39,329 nt of DNA from Lacisediminimonas sp. (GTDB lineage: Bacteria > Pseudomonadota > Gammaproteobacteria > Burkholderiales > Burkholderiaceae_D), in contig NZ_JAUSNH010000016.1 in assembly GCF_030645335.1 (NCBI RefSeq), forward strand, positions 1 through 39,329, given 5' to 3'. Below the pieces are notes generated by a model that saw only the letters and a list, made by a program, of their open reading frames with translations, had not been told where the DNA came from and did not search any database. Both the position numbers and the translations under genes were made by a program. Positions within the stretch are counted from its first letter, which is position 1. The number at the start of each line of letters is the position of its first letter. Positions 1-9,041 of the stretch are shown piece after piece.

Positions 1-488
1 CCGGCCCATGCGGCCGGATCGTGCACATCGCGATCTTCGGGCGCGATATTGTAGTCGCCCAATAGCGCCAGTTGATCGGTGTCGCGCAGTTCCGCAACCA
101 GCCATTCATGCAGCGCATGCAGCCAGCGTAGCTTGTATTCATATTTGTCGGAGCCGACCGTCTGCCCATTGGGTACGTACGCGCAGATGATCCGCACGCC
201 ATCCACCGTTGCCGCGATGATGCGCTTTTGTTCGTCCGGGAACAGCGGGTTGTTGACCGTGACATTCTCCAGCGGGCGGCGTGACAGGATCGCCACGCCG
301 TTGTAAGTCTTTTGGCCCGCGTAGGCAATCTGGTAACCGGCGGCCTCGATTTCCGCGACCGGGAATTTGTCGTCGGTCAGCTTGGTCTCCTGCAGGCACA
401 GGACGTCGACCGGCGATTCTTCCAGCCAGCGCAATACCTGCGGCAGGCGAACTTTCAGCGAGTTGACATTCCAGGTGGCGATGCGCAT
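1..488 (-). CDS. xthA: Exodeoxyribonuclease III, N-terminal part (cut by window edge)
   Basis: Exonuclease III is a metal-dependent 3'-5' DNA exonuclease and AP endonuclease of base excision repair, in the endonuclease/exonuclease/phosphatase fold. About 162 residues are visible. The protein opens with MRIATWNVNSL, which carries the metal-site Asn7. LCLQETK supplies Glu34 at the same number as in E. coli ExoIII. CAYVPNGQ supplies the active-site Tyr (Y104), and GDYNIAPEDRDVHDP supplies the Asp-x-Asn pair (D145, N147). The C-terminal Asp and His of the active site lie beyond the window. An in-frame ATG two codons upstream (position 494) would add Met-Thr; I prefer 488 because family members begin MRIATWN. 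Family assignment is firm. Only the 5' half can be judged. Confidence 0.95.
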   Translation of the reverse strand, partial: MRIATWNVNSLKVRLPQVLRWLEESPVDVLCLQETKLTDDKFPVAEIEAAGYQIAYAGQKTYNGVAILSRRPLENVTVNNPLFPDEQKRIIAATVDGVRIICAYVPNGQTVGSDKYEYKLRWLHALHEWLVAELRDTDQLALLGDYNIAPEDRDVHDPAAWA

Positions 489-754
489 GGTCATGGTCTT
501 CTTTAGATGCTTGACTTGCTGGGGTGCTGCTGACGACCATTCTGGTGCGCCAGGTCATGTGCTGCGGTTTGCCGCGCTTGCTCGCTTTCTGCAGCTTTTT
601 GCAGGCGAAATTTCACCAGCGGATTGTATTTCAAGCTTCGCGGAAAGTCCCGCGTCCATTGAAAAACTGACTGGCGCATGCAGCCTGCGCTATCCTCCGG
701 CATGAAGCGATGGCAAATCCTTCATCCGAATAATCCAGGAATTTGGACTTTTCC

Positions 755-1684
755 ATGCCCGAAGCCCAACATCAAGCAAGCCAGTCCCCTATACCTGCGT
801 TGAAATTGCCGATCCTGCTGCGCGGGGTGGCCTGGTCGATGGTATCGGTGATGATCTTTTCGTTCTGGTTTGTCGCTACCCGGTTTTCGGTGACCCATGA
901 TTTGCGTTTCTGGGACGTGATCGCCTTGCGTTTCGGCGTGGGCGCCGTGCTGTTGCTGCCGGTGCTGATCATCAAGCGACGACGGCTGATGGCACGTGCC
1001 GGCGAAGGCTTTATTTTTGCCGTTCTATGGGGCGCGCCGTTCGTCCTGCTATTGACGCTCGGGCTACAAATGACGACGGCAGCCGAGTCGTCTGCCGTGA
1101 CGCCGACGCTGATGCCGGTTTTTGCAGGGCTGATCGGCTGGATCGTATTGCGCGAAAAGCTTGGGCCCACGAAGTGGGCCGGCTACGCCGCCATTGCCGC
1201 CGGCCTCGCAATCCTGATGTTGAACGATCCGGTAGCCAACGTCAGCTCGAACCCGGCCGATCTTGCGCCGCTGGCGCTCGCTTCAGTGCTGTGGGCGATT
1301 TATACGATCCGCTTTCGCCGCAGTGACATGACGCCGCTGGAAGGGGCGACGCTGATGTGCTTCTGGTCCGCGGTGATGTTCCTGCCGCCTTACTTCATGT
1401 TCGGCCTGTCGCGCCTGCACCTGGCGTCGACTCAGGAGTTGGTGTTCCAGGCCGTCTACCAGGGCTTGCTGATGAGTGTGGTCGCGATCATCTCGTTCAA
1501 CCGCGCAATTACCCTGATCGGTCCGCGTGCAGCAGCAGCGATCATCGCCTTCGTGCCGCTGACGACTGCGCTGCTGGCTATTCCGTTGATCGGAGAAGTC
1601 CCATCGAGCAGCGGGGCTGTCGCCATTTGCGTGATCGCCCTGGGCGTCATCATCACCGCATGGCCGTCCCGCAGCAAGAAGTGA
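755..1684 (+). CDS. DMT-superfamily (EamA) membrane transporter
   Basis: The 309-residue protein has about ten hydrophobic segments arranged as two EamA repeats, the usual build of drug/metabolite exporters of the inner membrane. The first repeat starts at VAWSMVSVMIFSFWFVATRF. The second begins near LAPLALASVLWAIYTI. The substrate cannot be read from the sequence; relatives export amino acids, purines or other metabolites. The ATG at 755 is chosen. An in-frame TTG at 743 lies directly against the AGGA at 737-740, leaving no room for a ribosome. The gene stands alone and ends in the strong bidirectional terminator at 1709-1750, which it shares with the convergent pepA. Confidence 0.88.
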   Translation: MPEAQHQASQSPIPALKLPILLRGVAWSMVSVMIFSFWFVATRFSVTHDLRFWDVIALRFGVGAVLLLPVLIIKRRRLMARAGEGFIFAVLWGAPFVLLLTLGLQMTTAAESSAVTPTLMPVFAGLIGWIVLREKLGPTKWAGYAAIAAGLAILMLNDPVANVSSNPADLAPLALASVLWAIYTIRFRRSDMTPLEGATLMCFWSAVMFLPPYFMFGLSRLHLASTQELVFQAVYQGLLMSVVAIISFNRAITLIGPRAAAAIIAFVPLTTALLAIPLIGEVPSSSGAVAICVIALGVIITAWPSRSKK

Positions 1685-1708
1685 CAGGCTCATGAACCCA
1701 TGAGCAAA

Positions 1709-1750
1709 AAAGAGGGGAAGTGGCGCTCTATCTCGCTGCTTCCCCTCTTT
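1709..1750. terminator. Bidirectional rho-independent terminator between the DMT transporter and pepA
   Basis: A perfect 12-bp stem is formed by AAAGAGGGGAAG (1709-1720) and CTTCCCCTCTTT (1739-1750) around an 18-base loop. A run of A precedes it and T follows within the stem ends, so it can terminate transcription from both sides. It lies between two convergent genes, 24 bases after the DMT stop and about 48 bases before the pepA stop. Confidence 0.9.
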
Positions 1751-1797
1751 GTCCTGCGATTACACCTTCCCGCAGATTCTTCCCCTGCTTCGAAGCC

Positions 1798-3300
1798 TTA
1801 TTTCGCTGCGCGGTTGATCAGGAAGGTTGTCAGCAAGGGCACCGGCCGCCCGGTCGCGCCTTTTGCCGCGCCGCTCTTCCATGCGGTGCCCGCGATATCC
1901 AGGTGCGCCCACGTGTATTTGCGGGTGTAACGCTCAAGAAAGCATGCTGCGGTAATGCTGCCGGCAGGCGGTCCGCCGATATTCGCCATGTCGGCGAAGT
2001 TCGACTTCAGTTGCTCCTGGTAGCTGTCTTCGATCGGCATGCGCCATGCCGTGTCGCCGGTCGCACGGCCAGCGACAAGCAGTTCATCGGCTAACGCATC
2101 ATGATCGGCGTCATGGCGGGTGAACAGGCCTGAGTTGTGATGGCCAAGCGCGGTGATACAGGCGCCGGTCAGCGTGGCGACATCGACCACGGCCGCAGGC
2201 TTGAACCGCTCGACATAGGTCAGCGCATCGCACAGGATCAGCCGGCCTTCGGCATCCGTGTTCAGGATTTCGATGGTTTGTCCCGACATCGACGTCACGA
2301 TGTCGCCCGGACGGGTGGCGGTTCCTGAGGGCATGTTCTCGCAGCTCGGGATCACGGCGATCACGTTGAGCTTGAGCTTCATGCGGCCGACTGCGCGCAT
2401 GGTGCCCAGCACCGAGGCTGCGCCACACATGTCGTATTTCATTTCGTCCATGCCGGCGCCGGGTTTAAGGGAAATGCCGCCGGTGTCGAAAGTGATGCCT
2501 TTGCCGACCAGCACCACCGGCGCATCCTTGGCCTTGCCGCCCATGTGACGGATAACGATGAACTTGGGCGGCTCTACCGTGCCGTTTGTAACCGAGAGGA
2601 AACTGGCCATCTTCAAGGCCTGGATCTGCTTGCGGTCCAGCACTTCCACTGCCATCGCGAATTCATCGCCGAGCTTGCGCGCGGTGGTCGCCAGGTAGGT
2701 CGGCGTGCATATGTTGGCCGGCAAGTTGCCGAGGGTTTTGGTCAGGTCCATGCCGTCGGCAATCGCCGCGGCCTGGGTGATGGTCGTCCTGGCAGCGCTT
2801 GCCATGGCCGTCGGTACGGCGAAAGCGACCTTGCGCACGCCGCTGGTGGCGGATTCCTTGCGGCTCTTGAGCTGGTCGAATCGATAGATATTGTCGCGCA
2901 GGGCGCCCACCAGGCTGCGCAGGCACCATGCTGCATCCCTATCCTTGATCGCATCCAGCGGGAGCGCAATCAGCGCGTCGCTGGCGCCCAGTGTGGAGAA
3001 TGCACGCGCGATGGCTTGCGCTGCGCTACTGAAATCCTTGCTGGCCAGTGCGCCCTGGCGGCCCAGCCCGACCAGCAGGATCCGCTGCGCGGCGGCGCCT
3101 GTCTGCCGCAACAGCAGGGTGGTCCCGGCCTTGCCGCTGATGTCGCCCGACTTGACGGCATTGCTGATGACCCGCGCCGTGTCCAGCGCGGCAGCGGGTT
3201 CCGAGAGCTTGCCGTCCTCAAAGATACCCACTGCGATGCAGCCGCTCTTGAACTGAGCGATGGCGTTTTTTCCATCAAATGTTTTTATGCTAAAGTCCAT
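1798..3300 (-). CDS. pepA: Leucyl aminopeptidase (M17 family)
   Basis: This cytoplasmic di-metal aminopeptidase releases N-terminal amino acids from peptides. The 500-residue length matches E. coli PepA (503). The M17 signature NTDAEGRL is at residues 347-354. The metal and catalytic residues fall three positions before their E. coli counterparts: K267, D272 ([10 protein letters not shown]), D290 (MKYDMCG), D349 and E351. The N-terminal alpha/beta domain (about 1-160) precedes the catalytic domain. The start at 3300 is preceded by a GGGAG ribosome site; an in-frame upstream start at 3345 would run into lptF. The gene is divergent from lptF. In enteric bacteria PepA also acts as a DNA-binding regulator; nothing here tests that role. 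Confidence 0.96.
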   Translation of the reverse strand: MDFSIKTFDGKNAIAQFKSGCIAVGIFEDGKLSEPAAALDTARVISNAVKSGDISGKAGTTLLLRQTGAAAQRILLVGLGRQGALASKDFSSAAQAIARAFSTLGASDALIALPLDAIKDRDAAWCLRSLVGALRDNIYRFDQLKSRKESATSGVRKVAFAVPTAMASAARTTITQAAAIADGMDLTKTLGNLPANICTPTYLATTARKLGDEFAMAVEVLDRKQIQALKMASFLSVTNGTVEPPKFIVIRHMGGKAKDAPVVLVGKGITFDTGGISLKPGAGMDEMKYDMCGAASVLGTMRAVGRMKLKLNVIAVIPSCENMPSGTATRPGDIVTSMSGQTIEILNTDAEGRLILCDALTYVERFKPAAVVDVATLTGACITALGHHNSGLFTRHDADHDALADELLVAGRATGDTAWRMPIEDSYQEQLKSNFADMANIGGPPAGSITAACFLERYTRKYTWAHLDIAGTAWKSGAAKGATGRPVPLLTTFLINRAAK

Positions 3301-3324
3301 GAACGCTCCCTCGAGAATCCTGCA

Positions 3325-3330
3325 ATTATA
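3325..3330 (-). promoter_or_regulatory. Candidate -10 element for pepA
   Basis: TATAAT reads on the minus strand 25 bases ahead of the pepA start codon, in the 43-base gap between pepA and lptF. No convincing -35 hexamer is seen at 16-18 bases upstream; the closest, TGAAAA, matches poorly. It is a weak call based on the perfect -10 alone. Confidence 0.4.
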
Positions 3331-3343
3331 GAGCCTATCCAAC

Positions 3344-4474
3344 ATGATTTTTCAGCGCGCCCTTCGACGTGAGTTGATCAGTAACGCCGGCGCAGTTTTC
3401 ACTACCCTGTTCACCATCACCATTACGGTCATGCTGATCCGGATCCTGGGCCAGGCCGCAGGCGGCCAGGTCGGGTCGCAGGACGTGGTCGCCCTGATCG
3501 GTTTCTCGGCATTGAATTACCTTCCTGTCCTGCTGATCCTCACCGGATTCATATCGGTGCTGCTGGTCGTCACCCGCAGTTACCAGGATTCGGAAATGGT
3601 GGTGTGGTTCGCTTCCGGATTGAGCCTTTCACGCTGGATCCGGCCGGTGCTGGGTTTTGGCATGCCGGTCGTGATCCTGACTGCGGTACTCAGTTTTTTT
3701 GTGACGCCCTGGGCCAACCAGCAAAGCGCCGAATTCCGCGAGCGCTTTGAGAAGCGTGAAGACCTTTCACGCGTTTCGCCCGGCAAGTTCCAGGAGTCGG
3801 CATCGGCCGACCGCATCTTTTTCGTCGAAGGCATCGCCAGTGACGCCAGCCGCGTGCGCAACGTATTCGTCAACACCGTGCGTGACGGCAAGACCAGTGT
3901 GGTCGCCGCCCGCGAAGGCCGCATCGAGTTCGACCGGCGCGGCGATAAATTCCTGATCCTGCAAAATGGCCGCCGCTATGACGGCAGCCCCAGCCAGCCT
4001 GATTTCCAGTTGATGCAGTTCGAGCGCTACGGTGTGTTGGTGTCGCAGCAATCGAGCTCCGCCGCAGGGGATCGGGCGGCGCGGGCATTGTCGACGCAGC
4101 AGCTGATCGCCGAACCCACTGCGTTCAACCTGGGCGAGCTGTTATGGCGCATCGCCTTGCCGCTGATGTGCCTGCTGTTGATGTTGCTGGCCGTGCCGCT
4201 GGGTTTCATCAATCCGCGCGGCGGCCGCTCAGGCAACCTGCTGGTGGCATTGTTCCTGTTTATCCTGTACAGCAACATGACCAGCATCTTCCAGGCTGCA
4301 GTAGTGCAAAAGCGCATGTCACTGGCCGACGCCGTGTGGCCGGTCCACCTGGTTGCCGCACTGCTGGTACTGTTGCTGTTCATCTGGCGTATCAACGTCA
4401 ACAGCCCGAAGCATCCGCTGGTGCTTTGGGGGCGCTTCAAGCACGCCATCTCTGCTTCAAAGGCGGCTTCCTGA
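3344..4474 (+). CDS. lptF: LPS export ABC transporter permease LptF
   Basis: LptF is one of the two inner-membrane permeases of the LptB2FG complex, which extracts lipopolysaccharide and feeds it to the LptC-A-D bridge. The 376-residue protein has the YjgP/YjgQ family build: N-terminal membrane helices (starting near residue 15 and 50, with a third near 100), a periplasmic beta-jellyroll domain from about 125 to 260, and three C-terminal helices. [11 protein letters not shown], in the cytoplasmic turn after the fourth helix, is typical of the family. No clear Shine-Dalgarno sequence precedes the ATG. lptG follows after 31 bases. Confidence 0.95.
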   Translation: MIFQRALRRELISNAGAVFTTLFTITITVMLIRILGQAAGGQVGSQDVVALIGFSALNYLPVLLILTGFISVLLVVTRSYQDSEMVVWFASGLSLSRWIRPVLGFGMPVVILTAVLSFFVTPWANQQSAEFRERFEKREDLSRVSPGKFQESASADRIFFVEGIASDASRVRNVFVNTVRDGKTSVVAAREGRIEFDRRGDKFLILQNGRRYDGSPSQPDFQLMQFERYGVLVSQQSSSAAGDRAARALSTQQLIAEPTAFNLGELLWRIALPLMCLLLMLLAVPLGFINPRGGRSGNLLVALFLFILYSNMTSIFQAAVVQKRMSLADAVWPVHLVAALLVLLLFIWRINVNSPKHPLVLWGRFKHAISASKAAS

Positions 4475-4505
4475 TGCGCCGCAATCCAAACGCCCGGGAC
4501 CTGGA

Positions 4506-5645
4506 ATGAAAGTCCTGCAGCGTTATCTCGCACGCGAAATCATCCGCTCGGTGATTTTCGTGCTGGTCGCCTTCTTGTCCCTGTTCGCCTTCTTCGACCT
4601 GATGAACGAGCTGCAATCGGTCGGCCGGGGCGGATACAAGCTGCAGCACGCCTTTGCCTACGTGGTGCTGGGCATGCCGGGCTATGTCTACGAATTGATG
4701 CCGATTGCCGCCCTGATCGGGACGATTTATGTGCTGTCTCAGATGGCCGCACGCTCGGAGTTCACCATCATGCGCGTGTCGGGCCTTTCGACTGTGCAGG
4801 CCGGTCGGATGCTGGCGCTGGTTGCGGTCTTTTTTACCGGGCTGACATTCCTGTTTGGAGAGGTCATCTCGCCCAGGGCCAGCGACATGGCGGAGCGGCT
4901 GAAGCTGGAATTGCGCGGCACGGCATTGTCCAAGCAGTTCCGATCCGGACTGTGGGCCAAGGATGTGGTGCGCGAGAACGGCATTAGCGGACGTGTAATG
5001 GGCTCGCGCTTCCTGAATGTGCGCGAGGTACGATTCGATGGCGAATTGCTCGACTTGACCATTTATGAGTTCGACCGCGACTTCCGCATGACGCGTGCCG
5101 TCACTGCGGCCCGCGCGCAATATGCCGGCGCCAACACCTGGAACCTGGCCGAAGTCGCGCAGACCATGTTTCCGGTATCCGGTGCGTCGCTGACAATGGA
5201 TGAACTGGCTGCGGTGAAGACGCAGAAGTTCAATACCAGCACGCTGGTTTCTGAAGTCACGCCCGATATTCTGGCTGTGCTGTTTGCCGATCCGGACCGC
5301 ATGTCTGCCTATGACCTGGCGGCCTACACTCGCCATCTCGCCGACAACCAGCAGCGCACCGAACGCTACGAGATCGCGTACTGGAAAAAACTGACCTACC
5401 CGTTCGCCGTATTCGTCATGATGGCGCTGGCGCTGCCGTTCGCCTACATGCAAGTGCGTGCCGGTGGCGTCAGCCTGAAAATTTTCGCCGGTATCATGCT
5501 GGGGGTGTCGTTCCAGCTCGTCAACAGCCTGTTCGGACATATCGGCTTGCTCAATACCTGGCCGCCGCTGGCGACGGCGGTACTGCCGAGCCTGTTGTTC
5601 TTGCTGGTGGCAATCGGGTCCCTGGCCTGGGTGGAGAGAAGATGA
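4506..5645 (+). CDS. lptG: LPS export ABC transporter permease LptG
   Basis: LptG is the partner permease of LptF in the lipopolysaccharide exporter. The 379-residue protein begins MKVLQRYLAREIIRSVIF and shows the same plan as LptF: helices near residues 15-35, 55-80 and 100-125, a soluble periplasmic domain from about 135 to 270, and three C-terminal helices. The segment WKKLTYPFAVFVMMALALPF opens the second membrane half. The ATG at 4506 is chosen because the upstream extension of the open frame encodes a Cys/Ser-rich stretch overlapping lptF that does not match the family. Its stop overlaps the start of the chelatase gene (ATGA at 5642), suggesting translational coupling. Confidence 0.95.
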   Translation: MKVLQRYLAREIIRSVIFVLVAFLSLFAFFDLMNELQSVGRGGYKLQHAFAYVVLGMPGYVYELMPIAALIGTIYVLSQMAARSEFTIMRVSGLSTVQAGRMLALVAVFFTGLTFLFGEVISPRASDMAERLKLELRGTALSKQFRSGLWAKDVVRENGISGRVMGSRFLNVREVRFDGELLDLTIYEFDRDFRMTRAVTAARAQYAGANTWNLAEVAQTMFPVSGASLTMDELAAVKTQKFNTSTLVSEVTPDILAVLFADPDRMSAYDLAAYTRHLADNQQRTERYEIAYWKKLTYPFAVFVMMALALPFAYMQVRAGGVSLKIFAGIMLGVSFQLVNSLFGHIGLLNTWPPLATAVLPSLLFLLVAIGSLAWVERR

Positions 5646-6025
5646 GCAATCAAGCAAAGCAAGCCTTAATCCTGTTTGCCCACGGCGCACGCGATCCGCG
5701 CTGGGCCGAGCCGTTTCGCAAGCTGGCCGAGCGGGTGCAGGCGCAACGACCGGATATTATCGTTGCGCTGGCGTTCCTGGAGCTGATGTCACCGCGGCTT
5801 CCCGATTGCGTGCCGCAACTCGTCGGGCAGGGCTGTGAAAAAATCAGCGTGGTGCCGGTCTTTCTCGGTCAGGGGGGGCATGTACTGCGCGATTTGCCGC
5901 TGCTGCTCGATGACTTGCGGCGCGCCTATCCGGAATTGCAGCTCGATGTTGCACAAGCAGTGGGCGAAGACGAATCGGTGCAGGAGGCAATGGCTCGTTA
6001 TTGCGTGGCGACCCTGTCGGCCTGA
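5642..6025 (+). CDS. cbiX: Short sirohydrochlorin chelatase (CbiX/SirB type)
   Basis: The 127-residue protein matches the short single-domain chelatases of the CbiX family, which insert iron or cobalt into sirohydrochlorin. ILFAHGARDPRW carries the N-terminal metal-binding His, and FLGQGGHVLRDLP carries the second His. The half-size length (full CbiX or CbiK is roughly twice as long) implies a homodimer. The start overlaps the lptG stop by four bases, so it is co-translated with an LPS permease although the functions are unrelated. It converges on cobA, which makes the precursor of the same pathway; this and the adjacent siroheme-dependent sulfite reductase argue for iron and siroheme rather than cobalt and B12. 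Metal choice is an inference. Confidence 0.85.
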   Translation: MSNQAKQALILFAHGARDPRWAEPFRKLAERVQAQRPDIIVALAFLELMSPRLPDCVPQLVGQGCEKISVVPVFLGQGGHVLRDLPLLLDDLRRAYPELQLDVAQAVGEDESVQEAMARYCVATLSA

Positions 6026-6049
6026 GCAGCGGGAGCCAGGAGCCCGAAG

Positions 6050-6766
6050 TCAGGCTTGACGCGGACCCAGTGCGTTACCGATCATGACCAGTACGGGGCC
6101 GGTGCAAGCCTCGATTCCCTGCCGCAGGCCGCCCAGCGTCAGGTACGCCACGCGCTGTCCCGGCAAACTGCAATTCTCGACAATCACCACCGGCGTCTCT
6201 GGTGAACGCCCCAGCGCCAGCAGGCGCTCCGCCGTCGTCATCGCTTCCCGCCCGCCCATGTATTGCACGATAGTGTCGCAGGCCGGCAGGATGGTGTCAT
6301 CCGGCTGGCCGGGCGCGGTGGCGGAGGTGAAAAACGCCACGCTGCGGGCAATGCCGCGCATGGTCAACGGTTGTTTTGCGGCGGCGGCCGCAGCCAGCGC
6401 GGCGGTAATGCCGGGGACGATTTCGACTTCAATGCCATGCGCCTCCAGCGCCCGCAATTCTTCGTCGGCGCGGCCGAATATCATCGGGTCGCCGCCCTTG
6501 AGTCGCACCACCAGCTTGTAGTCGCGCGCACAAGCCACCAGTCGTTCATTGATTTCCAGCTGAGCGGTGGAACGCTGGCCAGAGCGCTTTCCGACCGATA
6601 TCTTGATCGCCTGCGGACAAAGGGCCAGCATTTCGTCAGTCACCAGCGCGTCGTACAGCACGACATCGGCCAGGGCCAGCATGCGGGCGCCGCGGACCGT
6701 GATAAGGTCAGCCGCGCCGGGGCCGGCGCCGACCAGGAACACCTTGCCGTATGCGCCCGCAGCCAT
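6050..6766 (-). CDS. cobA: Uroporphyrinogen-III C-methyltransferase
   Basis: This enzyme transfers two methyl groups from S-adenosylmethionine to uroporphyrinogen III, giving precorrin-2, the branch point to siroheme and B12. The 238-residue protein is a stand-alone SUMT. It has the N-terminal VFLVGAGPGAADLITVRGA signature, VRLKGGDPMIFGRADEE near residues 88-104, and VVPGITAALAAAAA-type SAM-site residues. It lacks the CysG dehydrogenase/ferrochelatase domain. It is the last gene of the sulfate-assimilation operon, and its start overlaps the cysN stop at 6766. This context points to siroheme supply for the sulfite reductase encoded upstream in the same unit. Confidence 0.94.
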   Translation of the reverse strand: MAAGAYGKVFLVGAGPGAADLITVRGARMLALADVVLYDALVTDEMLALCPQAIKISVGKRSGQRSTAQLEINERLVACARDYKLVVRLKGGDPMIFGRADEELRALEAHGIEVEIVPGITAALAAAAAAKQPLTMRGIARSVAFFTSATAPGQPDDTILPACDTIVQYMGGREAMTTAERLLALGRSPETPVVIVENCSLPGQRVAYLTLGGLRQGIEACTGPVLVMIGNALGPRQA

Positions 6767-8091
6767 CAGTCCAGCCGCACCATGCCGGCGGCCACGGTCT
6801 GGTGCGTCACTTCGTCGATCAGGATGAACGATCCGCTGGCACGCGCGACGTCGTAGGAATCCACCGCCAGCGCCTGTTGCACGTTCACGCTTACCCGCGC
6901 GATGCCATTGAGCGCCAGGCTCTTGGCCGGATGGCGCTGCTGGGTGTTGATATCGAGTACCGATTCAATGTCGCTGATGCGGGCCATGACTTGCCGTGTA
7001 GTGTGTTTAAGCCAGTACTTGCGCTGCAGGTCCAGCGGCTCTTCAGATAGCCAGCAAATATCGGCCAGCAGGCTTTTCGTGACGGTGGCGGGAGCGTCCG
7101 CTGCCGCCATTGTATCCCCGCGCGAAATGTCGAGATACTCGTCGACCAGCAAGGTGATCGACTGGCCGGCGCTGGCGCTCTCCAGCGGCCCGTCGAATGT
7201 CAGGATTTCCTTGACGGTTGCCGACTGTCCGCCGGGCTGCACGACGAGCTTGTCGCCCCGGCTGACACTGCCGGCTTCGATCCGGCCCATGTAGCCGCGG
7301 AAGTCGCGGGCCTCGTGCCCATTATGGCGGGCAACGAGCTGGACCGGAAAGCGGAATGCGGCATGGTGCGCCTGGTCGTGGACCGGTAGCGATTCAAGCA
7401 GCTCGATCAGGGTAGGACCCTGGTACCACGGCATGTTGTCGCCCGGGGTGACGACGTTGTCGCCCACCAGTGCCGACATCGGGATCGGGCGGATGTTTTC
7501 CAGTCCCAGCTGGCTTGCAAACACGCGGTAAGCCTCGACAATCCGGTTGTAGATAGCCTGGTCATAGCCGATCAGGTCCATCTTGTTGACCGCAACGATC
7601 ACATGCCCGATCCGCAGCAAGTGCGCAATGGTCGAGTGACGCTTGGTCTGGACCAGCAATTCCACGCTGCCGTCGTCGCCCAGCTTCACCTTCGACACAT
7701 CGATCAGGATGACGACGGCATCAGCCGTCGATGCGCCGGTCACCATGTTGCGGGTGTACTGCTCATGTCCCGGTGTATCGGCAATGATGAACTTGCGCTT
7801 GGGTGTGGCGAAGTAGCGGTAGGCGACATCGATGGTGATGCCTTGCTCGCGTTCTGCCTCGAGTCCGTCGGTGAGTAGTGACAAGTCGATCGTGTCACCG
7901 ACGGTGCGCTTGTGGCGGGCCCGCGAAATGGCATCCAGTTGGTCGGCGAAGATGCCCTTGCTGTCAAACAGAAGCCGGCCGATGAGCGTGCTCTTGCCGT
8001 CGTCCACGGAGCCTGCGGTAATGAAGCGCAGCAAGCCGCGCTCAGCGTGTTGACCGTCAGGGGCGACGTTCTTTTCCAGTACGGCGTTCAT
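6766..8091 (-). CDS. cysN: Sulfate adenylyltransferase subunit 1 (GTPase)
   Basis: CysN is the GTPase subunit of ATP sulfurylase; GTP hydrolysis drives formation of adenosine 5'-phosphosulfate from sulfate and ATP. The 441-residue protein has all translation-factor-type GTPase motifs: GSVDDGKS at 27-34 (G1), DTPGHEQY (G3) and NKMD (G4). Two beta-barrel domains follow. There is no C-terminal APS kinase (CysC) domain, so this is CysN and not the CysNC fusion. It overlaps cysD by one base upstream and cobA by one base downstream, consistent with a tightly coupled operon. Confidence 0.96.
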   Translation of the reverse strand: MNAVLEKNVAPDGQHAERGLLRFITAGSVDDGKSTLIGRLLFDSKGIFADQLDAISRARHKRTVGDTIDLSLLTDGLEAEREQGITIDVAYRYFATPKRKFIIADTPGHEQYTRNMVTGASTADAVVILIDVSKVKLGDDGSVELLVQTKRHSTIAHLLRIGHVIVAVNKMDLIGYDQAIYNRIVEAYRVFASQLGLENIRPIPMSALVGDNVVTPGDNMPWYQGPTLIELLESLPVHDQAHHAAFRFPVQLVARHNGHEARDFRGYMGRIEAGSVSRGDKLVVQPGGQSATVKEILTFDGPLESASAGQSITLLVDEYLDISRGDTMAAADAPATVTKSLLADICWLSEEPLDLQRKYWLKHTTRQVMARISDIESVLDINTQQRHPAKSLALNGIARVSVNVQQALAVDSYDVARASGSFILIDEVTHQTVAAGMVRLD

Positions 8092-9041
8092 CAGAAATAT
8101 CCTTCCTTCTTGCGTCGTTCCATCGATGCTTCCGAGGTCTGGTCATCCATCCGCGTTGCGCCCCGCTCCGTAATCTGCGTGATCGCCGTCTCGGCGATGA
8201 TCGCATCGACCGAGGTCGCGTCGGAGGCCACCGGGCAGGTGCAGGAAATGTCGCCGACCGTGCGAAAGCGCACGCTGCGGGTCTCGATCAATTCTCCCGG
8301 GCGCGGCGGTGTCAGCGGGGTCACCGGCACCAGCAGGCCGTTGCGCGCAATCACCTGGCGCTGGTGGGAAAAATAAATGTCCGGCAATTCGAGCTGCTCG
8401 CGCCCGATGTATTGCCAGACATCGAGTTCGGTCCAGTTCGATATCGGAAACACGCGCATGTTCTGCCCTGGATGGACGCGCGTGTTGTACAGGTCCCAAA
8501 GCTCGGGACGCTGGGCCTTCGGGTCCCACTGGCCGAATTCGTCGCGGAACGAGAAAATGCGCTCCTTGGCCCGCGCTTTTTCTTCATCGCGGCGTGCGCC
8601 GCCGATGCAGGCGTCGAACTTGTGCTGGCTGATGGTTTCCAGCAAGGTCACTGCCTGCGCGGCATTGCGCGAATCGGTCTGCGGGTTGCGCAGGCGCACC
8701 GTGCCGCGGCGGATTGATTCTTCTACCGAGCCGATGATCAGGCGCTCCCCCAGTTCAGCGACCCTGCGGTCCCGAAATTCAATGACTTCGGCGAAATTGT
8801 GGCCAGTGTCGACATGCACCAGCGGGAAAGGAAATTTGCCAGGGCGGAAGGCCTTCTCGGCGATGCGCAGCATCACTACCGAATCCTTGCCGCCGGAAAA
8901 CAGCAGTGCCGGATTGGTGCACTCTGCGGCGACTTCGCGCATGATGTGGATCGCTTCGGATTCCAGCCAGTCAAGGTGCGCGCGGCTGCTGGTCGCCTGC
9001 TTGCCGATATTCCGGATGCCCCGGTCTGCTACTGTATTCAT
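8091..9041 (-). CDS. cysD: Sulfate adenylyltransferase subunit 2
   Basis: CysD is the catalytic subunit of ATP sulfurylase, an N-type ATP pyrophosphatase that works with CysN. The 316-residue protein carries the PP-loop SGGKDS at residues 49-54, followed by VDTGHNFAEVIEFRD and the family block GGARRDEEKARAKERIFSFR. The C-terminal RSVRFRTVGDISCTCPV is typical. The start at 9041 (MNTVADRG) overlaps the cysH stop as ATGA. A longer in-frame extension to 9143 lies within cysH and does not resemble CysD. Confidence 0.96.
   Translation of the reverse strand: MNTVADRGIRNIGKQATSSRAHLDWLESEAIHIMREVAAECTNPALLFSGGKDSVVMLRIAEKAFRPGKFPFPLVHVDTGHNFAEVIEFRDRRVAELGERLIIGSVEESIRRGTVRLRNPQTDSRNAAQAVTLLETISQHKFDACIGGARRDEEKARAKERIFSFRDEFGQWDPKAQRPELWDLYNTRVHPGQNMRVFPISNWTELDVWQYIGREQLELPDIYFSHQRQVIARNGLLVPVTPLTPPRPGELIETRSVRFRTVGDISCTCPVASDATSVDAIIAETAITQITERGATRMDDQTSEASMERRKKEGYF

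Noticed and set aside
4437-5690. A 417-codon minus-strand open frame opposite lptG
   Set aside because: Antisense shadow of a well-supported membrane protein gene; the translation is Gln/His/Arg-rich with no recognisable fold.
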